In this document: in pieces, positions 1-5,902 of the stretch
Numbering within the stretch: the first letter of the stretch is position 1
Layout: every line of letters begins with the position of its first letter
DNA from: Marinagarivorans sp. UBA5870
GTDB taxonomy: Bacteria > Pseudomonadota > Gammaproteobacteria > Pseudomonadales > Cellvibrionaceae
Assembly: GCA_002432555.1 (NCBI GenBank)
Contig: DJFO01000127.1
Coordinates: forward strand, 11,541 to 18,013
DNA length: 6,473 nt
Direction: 5' to 3'
Notes under the pieces: generated by a model
The model's database searches: none
What the model was told of the DNA's origin: nothing
The model's input: the letters and a program-made list of their open reading frames with translations, nothing else
Position numbers and translations under genes: made by a program

Positions 1-1
1 A

Positions 2-355
2 ACGCCTTATGCGGCGCTTATCGAAAACACGGCGGTGGAAGTCCAGCCGCTGCCCGATGCGGATCCCAGCGATGATTACGCGCTGGCGCGCTGGGTATTT
101 ACCGCGCGGGTTTTAGAAACCTACCGCGGTGTGGCGGAGACGACGCTGCAATATTCGGTGGAAATGGAAAAAGGGGAGGATCCCAATTTTGGCAGTGAGC
201 CGTTTATTATCCTTCTATGCCGCTCCGAGGGAGAATTCTACTGGCCGGGAGTCGGGTTCAACTATCCCGCCTTGCCCGCTGCGAAAGCTCTGGCAAAAGC
301 GACGGGGAAAAACACGGCTGTGGCGCAAGCCGAATTTGCCGGTTGTACGGAATAG
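2..355 (+). CDS. Unrecognised, probably exported protein, C-terminal part (5' end outside window)
   Basis: The frame is open from the first bases of the window to a TAG at 353-355, giving 117 visible residues. A GTG at 35 could be read as a start. However, the frame stays open upstream of it and no ribosome binding site is visible, so I treat this as the end of a longer gene. The visible part has alternating hydrophobic strands (WVFTARVLETYRG, then PFIILLCRSEGEFYW), an acidic stretch in between, and two cysteines, one in ILLCR and one near the C-terminus in AGCTE. A strand-rich body with a late cysteine suggests a secreted or periplasmic domain. The pattern 'ARVLETYRG' followed by 'FIILLC' loosely recalls bacterial NTR/TIMP-like proteins, but this is only a resemblance. 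I do not recognise the family. Its 3' end faces the lipoprotein gene convergently across a hairpin-rich gap. Confidence 0.6.
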   Translation, partial: TPYAALIENTAVEVQPLPDADPSDDYALARWVFTARVLETYRGVAETTLQYSVEMEKGEDPNFGSEPFIILLCRSEGEFYWPGVGFNYPALPAAKALAKATGKNTAVAQAEFAGCTE

Positions 356-368
356 AACATTTTTTCCT

Positions 369-448
369 GGGCGCGATCCCCATGTGGGGATGGCGCCCTC
401 ACCGTGTGGTGAGATTGTCATAAGCGCTGCGCGCAAATAATGCGCGCA
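369..448. repeat. Cluster of three perfect hairpins in a convergent gap, possible bidirectional transcript end
   Basis: Three inverted repeats lie nearly end to end. The first (369-398) pairs GGGCGC and ATCCCC with GGGGAT and GCGCCC around an ATGT loop, with one G-G mismatch. The second (398-413) is CTCACC-GTGT-GGTGAG. The third (428-448) is TGCGCGCA-AATAA-TGCGCGCA. None is followed by a clear U-run on either strand; the T-run at 360-365 precedes the first hairpin on the plus strand. Their place between two convergent stop codons suggests a role in ending or protecting both transcripts. Alternatively they may be copies of a dispersed palindromic element. Pairing is read directly from the sequence and the role is inferred. 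Confidence 0.6.
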
Positions 449-487
449 TCCCTGCGTCATCTCGCGCAGCCGGTGAGTCATCCCTGC
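447..487. repeat. Direct repeat of the nonamer CATCCCTGC
   Basis: The nonamer CATCCCTGC occurs at 447-455 and again at 479-487, each followed within about 10 bases by CTCGC. Its reverse complement GCAGGGATG occurs at 1519-1527 in the next intergenic region. All three copies are outside genes. This suggests a short dispersed intergenic repeat rather than a coding motif, although copy number in the genome cannot be judged from this window. The first copy overlaps the last base pairs of the third hairpin of the neighbouring cluster. Confidence 0.4.
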
Positions 488-501
488 CGCCTCGCAAATT
501 A

Positions 502-1359
502 TCAATCCGTCGCAGGCACCAGATCGTTCACCTGATATATCACTCCACCATCCGCGGGAATGGCCGCTTCGTCTATCGCGATCTCTGTCGGGTAAGCTTC
601 CGCCGCGAATTCCGCCCGCACGGTGCGACCCTCGAAGTGGGCGCGGAGGGCGGTGTCGAACAGTCGATCGATGGTCAGCGGAAGCGTTTGTAGTTCCTCT
701 TCCGTTAATTCGCGCGCTTCGTCTATGGCCCGCGCTGACGTTGGCTCATTATCGACAACATTGACTCTGATCGCACCTCGAGGAATGCAGAAACAATTGA
801 TCGTTAACTGGAAGTCGTAGGTCACCCATTTTTGCGCGTGCCACGTCCGCAGATTTTGCACCAGTTCGGCTTCGGTAGGATCGGCGCTGGCGAAATCTTC
901 GATGATGTAATTGATCTCGTCGTCTACGGCCGCGGGTATCCAATCAATGGAGACTTGGGTTGGATAGCCGTAAGTTGCATCGTATTCCACAGTGACCTCC
1001 GCGTCTTTATCGGCGAGGGCTCGTCGAATCACATCGAAGAGCGCTTCCACGGTGTAGGGCTGGTCGTTTCTGTCCCGACCGTTCTCCGAGGGTTCGAGGG
1101 GCACCGCGTGCACGAATTCGCCGTCAGCGTAGAGCACGCGCACGGGTTCGCGGAATAGGCAAAAACACGCCTGCCGCCACTGGTAACTGAAGTCCGCGGG
1201 TGCCTCGCGCGTCCACTTGGCTTCGTTTTCCAGGAGCATCAGCAACTGGGGCGCTTTTTCAGGGCTGCCAATTTGCCCGCCGCAGGCGGCGAGGGTTAGC
1301 AGGAGCATTAATCCGAGGGAGATTTTTCCAAAATGTGCAATTCGGTTGAAGCCGATCAT
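502..1359 (-). CDS. Lipoprotein with two DUF6174-like repeats
   Basis: The product is a 285-residue predicted lipoprotein, probably anchored to the outer membrane. I chose the ATG at 1359 because GGAGG sits 8 bases upstream. An in-frame GTG at 1401 would add 14 residues but has no ribosome binding site. The N-terminus has a charged start, a hydrophobic core (about 13-25) and the lipobox LAAC with Cys26. The body holds two similar modules. Module 1 (about 45-157) has a CFC at 65-67, PVRVLYADG, a TVEALFDVI helix, then YDATYGYPTQVSID and a VDDEINYII strand. Module 2 (about 167-280) has CFC at 189-191, AIRVNVVDN, TIDRLFDTA, AYPTEIAID and GVIYQVNDL. This order matches what I know of DUF6174, a domain of unknown function usually present once. 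Module 2 has lost the YGYPT glycine and the DDE acidic triplet, so it looks more diverged. The function is unknown. The CFC cysteines could form disulfides or bind a ligand, but I cannot tell which. Confidence 0.8.
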   Translation of the reverse strand: MIGFNRIAHFGKISLGLMLLLTLAACGGQIGSPEKAPQLLMLLENEAKWTREAPADFSYQWRQACFCLFREPVRVLYADGEFVHAVPLEPSENGRDRNDQPYTVEALFDVIRRALADKDAEVTVEYDATYGYPTQVSIDWIPAAVDDEINYIIEDFASADPTEAELVQNLRTWHAQKWVTYDFQLTINCFCIPRGAIRVNVVDNEPTSARAIDEARELTEEELQTLPLTIDRLFDTALRAHFEGRTVRAEFAAEAYPTEIAIDEAAIPADGGVIYQVNDLVPATD

Positions 1360-1454
1360 ATCGGTATCCTCCACGCAATGAATGTTGGTGAATCGTTTCA
1401 CCCGCGTACTGCTGATGGGGTGAAAATATTATGGCATAGGGCGCGCAGAGTCTG

Positions 1455-1484
1455 ATTGGCCAATTGTAAACATTTGTCCAATTA
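1455..1484. promoter_or_regulatory. Candidate operator region in the lipoprotein/GFA divergent gap
   Basis: This AT-rich patch lies in the 286-bp gap between two divergent starts. It contains the perfect palindrome ATTGGCCAAT (1455-1464), a CCAATT direct repeat at 1460-1465 and 1478-1483 (18 bases apart, nearly two helical turns), and the octamer TGTAAACA (1465-1472). The octamer resembles half of the TGTAAACG-type operators bound by LacI-family repressors. Its reverse complement recurs just upstream of the MFS gene. An AT-rich CATAAT (minus strand, 1433-1428) could be the -10 of the lipoprotein gene, but I see no matching -35. The rest of the gap holds a small CTGCT-ATGG-AGCAG hairpin at 1534-1547 and nothing else I recognise. 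Confidence 0.3.
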
Positions 1485-1564
1485 CGCCGGAAACCCAGTG
1501 GGCGTTCGTGAATCCGATGCAGGGATGGCAGGTCTGCTATGGAGCAGAAAACCCGCGCGACTTC

Positions 1565-1597
1565 AGCTGGATTACTACGCCAGCTCGCCTATAAAAT
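1565..1597 (+). promoter_or_regulatory. Candidate promoter of the GFA-family gene
   Basis: TATAAAAT at 1590-1597 is a good -10-like sequence about 50 bases before the GFA-family start codon. Immediately upstream is a small inverted repeat, AGCTGG (1565-1570) and CCAGCT (1580-1585) around a 9-base spacer. It would cover the -35 position, where only a poor match (CTGGAT) is present. A weak -35 overlapped by an inverted repeat would suit a promoter needing an activator, but that is inference. Confidence 0.3.
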
Positions 1598-1645
1598 CGC
1601 ACTTTTTTCCGGCGAGAGTTTTTATTAACTGACAAGGTAAATCTT

Positions 1646-2044
1646 ATGCGTAAAACTTATAGTGGCAGCTGTCACTGCGGCGCCGTGGTATTCGAAGTTG
1701 ACCTCGATCTCAGCCAAAGCAGCTACCGCTGCAACTGTTCCATCTGCCGACGCACCCGATTTTGGCCGGCGGTCGCACTGCCGGAGCAATTCCGCCTGCT
1801 CGCCGGTGAGGCGGAGTTGACCCCGTACCTTTTTAACACTCGCAAAAACCATCATTATTTTTGTCGACACTGTGGTGTGCGGTGTTTTGGGCTGGGCACC
1901 GAAACGCCCGTCGGCAAAATGTACGGCGTGAATTTGGGATGTCTGGAAGGGGTGACGGAAAAAGAACTGGCGGAGATTCCCATTACCTATGTGGACGGGC
2001 TACATGACCGATTGGCGGCGCCGGAATATTGCGCCCATTTGTGA
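1646..2044 (+). CDS. GFA/CENP-V family zinc-binding protein
   Basis: This is a 132-residue cytoplasmic protein of the GFA (glutathione-dependent formaldehyde-activating enzyme, Gfa) / CENP-V family. The family's cysteine pattern is complete: GSCHCG gives Cys9 and Cys11, CNCSIC gives Cys29, Cys31 and Cys34, and YFCRHCG gives Cys73 and Cys76. In the Gfa structure, the first and last pairs hold a structural zinc, while the central three cysteines bind the catalytic zinc. Most relatives have no proven reaction and many are probably not formaldehyde enzymes, so I name the fold and not the activity. No formaldehyde dehydrogenase or glutathione gene is nearby. The ATG at 1646 is preceded by AAGG 8 bases upstream. 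The length is normal for the family. The gene ends 4 bp from the convergent polB stop, so there is no room for a separate terminator except the hairpin inside the polB end. Confidence 0.88.
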   Translation: MRKTYSGSCHCGAVVFEVDLDLSQSSYRCNCSICRRTRFWPAVALPEQFRLLAGEAELTPYLFNTRKNHHYFCRHCGVRCFGLGTETPVGKMYGVNLGCLEGVTEKELAEIPITYVDGLHDRLAAPEYCAHL

Positions 2045-2048
2045 CCCA

Positions 2049-4406
2049 TCAGTCGAACAGACCGAGCTGGCGCTTCACCAGCCCCGCCAGGGACTGTTCG
2101 ACAAAATGCAGAATGGTGTCGGCAACGGGAGTCAGTTGCTTGTCCACGTAATGCTGATAATCGAGCGCCGATTGTCGGTGCTCGGCCGGCTCGGGGCCGC
2201 TGCGGGTGACCACATAGTCCACCCAATCGCCCCGGCGCAGCTGAGTGCCGGTCCAATCCAACAATTTGCGCGCGGCCTGCACGTGGGGAGGGACATTTTT
2301 TTCGTATTCGTGCAGATGGCGGCGCAGGCGCTTGCGGTACACCAACTCGCGGTCGCGCCGGCCGGCGAGGACCGCCTCGGCCGTGCTGCGCACAAAATCC
2401 TGATAATCCTCGCCAGCAAATACCTTGCGGTAGAGTTCCAGCTGAAATTCCCGCGCGAGGGGCGTCCAATCGGTGCGCACATTTTCCAGGCCTTTAAATA
2501 CCACGGTCTGCACCCCGCGATTTTCCACTACGCCGGCGTAGCGTTTTTTTGAGCCGAGATCGGATCCTCGCATGGTCGGCATTAAAAATTGCAGATAGTG
2601 GGTTTCGAACTGGATCTCCAAAAAGCTGGGCAGACGAAATTCTCGCTGCAGGCATTCGCGCCACCAATCGTTGAGGCCGGCAGCGAGGCGATTGCCGATA
2701 ACCCGGCATTCCTCGTTATTTTTGCGAACCGCCGAACCCTCCTGCTCCAGCCAGACGAACAGCGAGTCGGTATCCCCGTAAATCACCTGAAACCCCTCGG
2801 CCTCGATCCAATCGCGACTGCGCTGAATAATCTGGTGGCCGCGCAGGGTGATGGAGCTGCATACGCGGGGATCGAAAAACCGGCAGCCGGTGGATCCCAA
2901 CACACCGTAAAAAGAATTCATGATGATTTTGATCGCGTGGGAGAGAGGCGCATTGTGCTCGGCTTTTGCGCGATCGCGGGCGGCGGAGAGGTGGGCGATG
3001 AGCTGCGGCAATATATGACCCTCTCGCGCAAAAAACGCCCCGTTGAAACCGGGCACAGTCTGTTCATCCGGCAATCCGCGATGCTGCGCGAGCCAATAGC
3101 CACAGGGGTCGATCAGAAAGGTGCGGATGATACTCGGATATAGGCTTTTAAAATCGAGAACCAGCACGTTGTGGTAAATGCCCGGCCGGGAGTCCATCAC
3201 GTAACCGCCGGGGCTTACCACGTCGGAGGTCACTTCCCCCAAGTTGGGTGCTATGTATCCCCGTCGGTGCAGGCGCGGCAGGTACGAATATTCAAAGGCG
3301 GCGACCGAGCCGCCGATTCGGTCGAGCAGCAGTCCGGTGAGATGGCTGCGCTCCAAGGCGAAATGCAGCAGATTTTGTTGTTGGAAAATTTCCCACACCA
3401 ATTTGCAGTCCTGCAGGTTGTAGGCGGCGAGCGCGGATTTGTCCGAGTGAAACAGCCGAGTGATGTCTTCTCCTCTTTGCGACCCGTGCAGCAACTTCCC
3501 GCTGCCCAAAAGCGTCTGGGAGACATTTTCCAACGAATAGCTGGTGAACGTGTGATTGGCGGCTTTGAGCAGCTCTATGCCGTCCAGAGCGACGCGGCCG
3601 GGAATGCTGATATAACGGCGGCCCGTTTCTTCTTCCTGGCGCCAGTGCACGAACTGGTCGCCGCGACCGAGGGCGAGGGACATGCCGGCTTTTCGGCTGA
3701 GGTTTTCCAGCACCCAGAGGTCGAACTGCACCAGGTTCCAGCCGATCAGTACGTCCGGATCCTCGGCGGCGAGCCAGGCGAAAAAATCCTTTAGGCAAGC
3801 TTGCCCTGTCGCGCAGTAGACCAAGCCGGGCGCGGCTTCGCCTTCGCCGACCATAAACACCGTCTGGGTCGCGGCGCTCCACACGCCGATGGAATAGAGC
3901 TGCTGCGCATCCATGGAGGTTTCGATATCCAGGGACACCACTTTGAGCTGCGGCCGGTAGTCCAGCGGGGCAAGACTGGGGTTTAACTGCGGGCCGACCG
4001 GTGCAGGATCCGCGGCGTAGGTGACCAGCGCCCCTGCGGTCACAAAGCGCTCCATTAAATAACGCTCCGGTGGTTTGATGTCGGTTTCCCAGTGGGGCAC
4101 CGTCGCCTGGGCCAGTCTCTGCTGGGCGTCCCGCGCACTGCGTTGGGTGCGGCAGTAAATTGCATTGACCGGCTCGTAACGCAAGGTGCGCAGATCCACC
4201 GGTGCCATGCGCCAGTGCCCCAGGCCGCGCAGGAGTTCGGTGATTTCCTCCGCCCGAGCGCGCGGCGCAAAAAAAACCGTTTCCTGCCCAGTCACCGAGG
4301 TCCATAAGGGTCCGCTGTCCGTCGCCCACCAAAAATCGAGAGTGATGCCGTTTGGGGTATCACGCCAGTGGCGGGTGAGGAGAAAGGCGTTTTGGGCGTG
4401 CGGCAT
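2049..4406 (-). CDS. polB: DNA polymerase II (family B, 3'-5' exonuclease proofreading)
   Basis: This is a complete Pol II, a family-B polymerase used for translesion synthesis and replication restart. The frame also allows a TTG start at 4439, with a stop codon 9 bases before it. I prefer the ATG at 4406: it gives 785 residues (E. coli has 783), and its MPHAQNAFLLTRHWRD matches the E. coli N-terminus MAQAGFILTRHWRD. Neither start has a strong ribosome binding site. Numbering from this ATG, the exonuclease motifs are intact: SLDIE (Asp160, Glu162), NLVQFD (224-229) and YNLQD (Tyr329, Asp333). The polymerase motifs are also intact: A, DFKSLYPSII (418-427); B, KIIMNSFYG (493-501); C, YGDTDS (543-548); and KKRY (620-623). 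The C-terminus is QLGLFD; QLGLF is the beta-clamp binding motif that ends E. coli Pol II. The protein therefore looks fully active. In E. coli the gene is SOS-induced through LexA, but I see no CTGT-N8-ACAG box upstream. The upstream MFS gene runs the same way but is unrelated in function. Confidence 0.97.
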   Translation of the reverse strand: MPHAQNAFLLTRHWRDTPNGITLDFWWATDSGPLWTSVTGQETVFFAPRARAEEITELLRGLGHWRMAPVDLRTLRYEPVNAIYCRTQRSARDAQQRLAQATVPHWETDIKPPERYLMERFVTAGALVTYAADPAPVGPQLNPSLAPLDYRPQLKVVSLDIETSMDAQQLYSIGVWSAATQTVFMVGEGEAAPGLVYCATGQACLKDFFAWLAAEDPDVLIGWNLVQFDLWVLENLSRKAGMSLALGRGDQFVHWRQEEETGRRYISIPGRVALDGIELLKAANHTFTSYSLENVSQTLLGSGKLLHGSQRGEDITRLFHSDKSALAAYNLQDCKLVWEIFQQQNLLHFALERSHLTGLLLDRIGGSVAAFEYSYLPRLHRRGYIAPNLGEVTSDVVSPGGYVMDSRPGIYHNVLVLDFKSLYPSIIRTFLIDPCGYWLAQHRGLPDEQTVPGFNGAFFAREGHILPQLIAHLSAARDRAKAEHNAPLSHAIKIIMNSFYGVLGSTGCRFFDPRVCSSITLRGHQIIQRSRDWIEAEGFQVIYGDTDSLFVWLEQEGSAVRKNNEECRVIGNRLAAGLNDWWRECLQREFRLPSFLEIQFETHYLQFLMPTMRGSDLGSKKRYAGVVENRGVQTVVFKGLENVRTDWTPLAREFQLELYRKVFAGEDYQDFVRSTAEAVLAGRRDRELVYRKRLRRHLHEYEKNVPPHVQAARKLLDWTGTQLRRGDWVDYVVTRSGPEPAEHRQSALDYQHYVDKQLTPVADTILHFVEQSLAGLVKRQLGLFD
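2052..2102 (-). other. Long imperfect hairpin in the last codons of polB
   Basis: GTCGAACAG (2052-2060) and CTGTTCGAC (2094-2102) form a perfect 9-bp stem. Inside it, after an A-A mismatch, CC pairs with GG. A further CTGGC (2067-2071) pairs with GCCAG (2086-2090) around a 14-base loop, leaving a 3-base bulge, so about 16 pairs are possible. The structure covers the codons for the clamp-binding tail and ends directly before the polB stop codon. It is also the first structure downstream of the convergent GFA-family stop. No U-run follows on either strand. It may act as a shared transcript end or 3' stabiliser; this role is inferred. Confidence 0.5.
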
Positions 4407-4454
4407 GGCAGCGAGAATCGACTCGGCGCTGTTGATCAAGCGATCTTAGCTCGG

Positions 4455-4483
4455 ATAGGAATTCGGCTAAAAGGTTCGGTCAA
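4455..4483 (-). promoter_or_regulatory. Candidate polB promoter
   Basis: On the minus strand, TTGACC (4483-4478) matches the -35 consensus at five of six positions. It is followed after 17 bases by TCCTAT (4460-4455), a three-of-six match to the -10. Transcription from it would begin near 4448. That would leave about 9 bases before the TTG at 4439 but about 40 bases before the ATG at 4406, which favours the ATG. The match is suggestive only. Confidence 0.25.
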
Positions 4484-4484
4484 G

Positions 4485-4508
4485 GGGTCGGTGGGTCGGT
4501 GGGTCGGG
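4485..4508. repeat. Tandem repeat of an 8-bp unit GGGTCGGT
   Basis: Three head-to-tail copies of GGGTCGGT lie at 4485-4492, 4493-4500 and 4501-4508, the last ending in G instead of T. A degenerate fourth copy, GGTTCGGT, lies 4 bases away at 4473-4480. The array sits between the MFS gene and polB and abuts the candidate polB -35. Short perfect tandem units like this can change copy number by slippage. Whether this alters polB expression is unknown. Confidence 0.6.
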
Positions 4509-4514
4509 GTGATC

Positions 4515-4544
4515 CCCGTCGCGCCTTCGACTTGACGCGACGGG
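4515..4544 (-). terminator. Hairpin downstream of the MFS gene, terminator-like but without U-run
   Basis: CCCGTCGCG (4515-4523) pairs perfectly with CGCGACGGG (4536-4544), a 9-bp GC-rich stem with a 12-base loop. It lies 27 bases after the MFS stop in the direction of transcription. No U-run follows on the minus strand, so it is not a classic intrinsic terminator. A smaller competing hairpin, GGGG-TGAT-CCCC (4506-4517), overlaps one arm. The pair could end or attenuate MFS transcription before polB, or protect the MFS mRNA 3' end. Confidence 0.4.
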
Positions 4545-4570
4545 CTGAAAAGCGTTGGGGAGGCGCCGGC

Positions 4571-5902
4571 TCAATCCGCTTTGTGCGGGAAAGGCGCGAA
4601 CCAACAAATGAGGAAGGACGGTATGGTCGCCACCATGACGAACACGAAGTAGCCGACGTAACCCATCATCTCCTGCAAGTATCCGCTGACCATACCCGTC
4701 AGCATCATGCACAGGCCCATCAGAGCCGTTCCGAAGGAATAGTGAGTGGTGGCGTATTTACCCGGGGCCATCTGCTGCATCAGGTAAATCATGAAACCCA
4801 CGGATCCTATGCCAAAGAAAAACTGTTCGACGATCACGCCACTGGCGATGAGCGCATAACTCTGCGGCTGGTAATAGGCGAGCAGCAGAAAGGTAATGTT
4901 GGGCACGTTGATGCAGATGCAAAGCGGGAACAGAGCCTTTTGCAGACCCTTACGCGCGACGTAGGCGCCGCCGATCAGTGAACCGATCAGCAGAGCTATC
5001 AGGCCCAGGGTGCCATAGATCACGCCGAATTCCTGGTTGGTCATCGCCAGGCCGCCGTTTTCGAGGCTGTCTTTCATGAACAACATGCTCGGCGCGTTCA
5101 GGAAGCCGAAGCTGACGCGGAAGAGAAGGGCGAACCCGATCATCAGCCAGATGCCTTGTTTCTGGAAAAAGGTCACGAAGGCATCGACCAGGGTTTTGAC
5201 GGCTTCCCCTGGGTCTTTCGGAGAATTCTCCGCGCGGGCGCCGTCCGGCATCACCCGCCAATGCCAGGCGGCCATCAGCAACATGATCACCCCCATGAGC
5301 GCGAAAACAATCTGCCAGGAGTGGATCCACTCGGGCCCGCTCACGTGCGGATCCTGATTGAACACGTGCTGGTGCAAAATCCCGCTCAGCACCACCATCA
5401 CGCTCATCATGGCCAATTTGCCCAGGTTCCAGCTCAGGCTCTGCCAGCCGCAATAGAGAGCCTGGGATTTACCGTCCAAGGACGTCACATAAACCCCGTC
5501 GGTGGTGATGTCCTGCGTCGATCCGATAAAAGATAACACCCAGAAAAATACGAGCATGACGGTGAGGTAGCTCGGCAGGTTCATGCTGAGAGCGACGCCG
5601 ATAAAACCCACCCCGAGCAAAATCTGGCAGAGGAGCACGAAAAACTTTTTGGTTTTGTACATTTCCAGGAAGGCGGCGTACAAAGGTTTGATCGTGTAGG
5701 CGAGGCCGAGGGCGCTGGCGTAACCGGCCGCCTTGGCGTTATCCATGCCGAGGTTGCTGAACATCACCACCGCGGCGGCGGTCAGCATGTTGTAGGTCAG
5801 GGCCATGGTGAAATAACCCGTCGGCACCCACAACAGCGGATGGCGGGTCGCGGTCGGCGCCGCGTAGGTCGTCGGAGTTTCGGATTGGGTAGCGGTAGAC
5901 AT
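4571..5902 (-). CDS. MFS transporter related to the AmpG group, substrate unknown
   Basis: This is a 443-residue inner-membrane permease of the major facilitator superfamily. The N-terminal 20 residues are Ala/Thr-rich and should be cytoplasmic. Twelve hydrophobic segments are visible, at about 27-49, 58-78, 87-107, 111-128, 155-176, 195-215, 251-270, 290-313, 324-343, 347-372, 386-409 and 412-434. A cytoplasmic loop of about 35 residues lies between segments 6 and 7, as is usual for the fold. After segment 4 comes STQDITTDG (128-136), then a Gly/Leu-rich segment 5. This resembles the TQD-I-D signature of AmpG-like carriers, which import muropeptides or related sugar compounds. No peptidoglycan-recycling or glycosidase gene is visible here, so the substrate could be muropeptide, oligosaccharide or something else. 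The ATG at 5902 has TAGG 7 bases upstream. A TGTTTACA octamer lies 19 bases before the start, a possible repressor site. polB follows in the same direction, but a gap with a strong hairpin intervenes. Confidence 0.85.
   Translation of the reverse strand: MSTATQSETPTTYAAPTATRHPLLWVPTGYFTMALTYNMLTAAAVVMFSNLGMDNAKAAGYASALGLAYTIKPLYAAFLEMYKTKKFFVLLCQILLGVGFIGVALSMNLPSYLTVMLVFFWVLSFIGSTQDITTDGVYVTSLDGKSQALYCGWQSLSWNLGKLAMMSVMVVLSGILHQHVFNQDPHVSGPEWIHSWQIVFALMGVIMLLMAAWHWRVMPDGARAENSPKDPGEAVKTLVDAFVTFFQKQGIWLMIGFALLFRVSFGFLNAPSMLFMKDSLENGGLAMTNQEFGVIYGTLGLIALLIGSLIGGAYVARKGLQKALFPLCICINVPNITFLLLAYYQPQSYALIASGVIVEQFFFGIGSVGFMIYLMQQMAPGKYATTHYSFGTALMGLCMMLTGMVSGYLQEMMGYVGYFVFVMVATIPSFLICWFAPFPHKAD

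Noticed and set aside
832..1158. 108-codon plus-strand frame inside the lipoprotein gene
   Set aside because: It is antisense to module 1 of the repeat protein, which has a lipobox and a good ribosome binding site.
1402..1645. Possible small regulatory RNA in the divergent gap
   Set aside because: Only one small hairpin (1534-1547) is present, with a short A-run on the plus strand after it and no U-run, so no transcript can be supported.
1987..2552. Open frames on both strands over the polB 3' end (160 and 187 codons)
   Set aside because: They overlap codons of intact Pol II motifs and the end of the GFA-family gene, with no family features of their own.
3171..3794. 207-codon plus-strand open frame inside polB
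   Set aside because: It is fully antisense to conserved Pol II exonuclease and N-terminal polymerase coding sequence, and its product lacks any recognisable motif.
3292..4332. 346-codon minus-strand open frame overlapping polB in another frame
   Set aside because: It is a shadow of polB in the same strand; the product is Arg/Gly/Ala-rich and low in complexity, as expected from GC-rich codon bias.
4485..4508. Tandem repeat considered as a CRISPR or plasmid iteron array
   Set aside because: Units are only 8 bp with no spacers, no cas or rep gene is present, and only three copies exist.
4499..5536. Several plus-strand and minus-strand open frames over the MFS gene
   Set aside because: They are antisense or frame-shifted shadows; the 12 hydrophobic segments occur only in the MFS frame.
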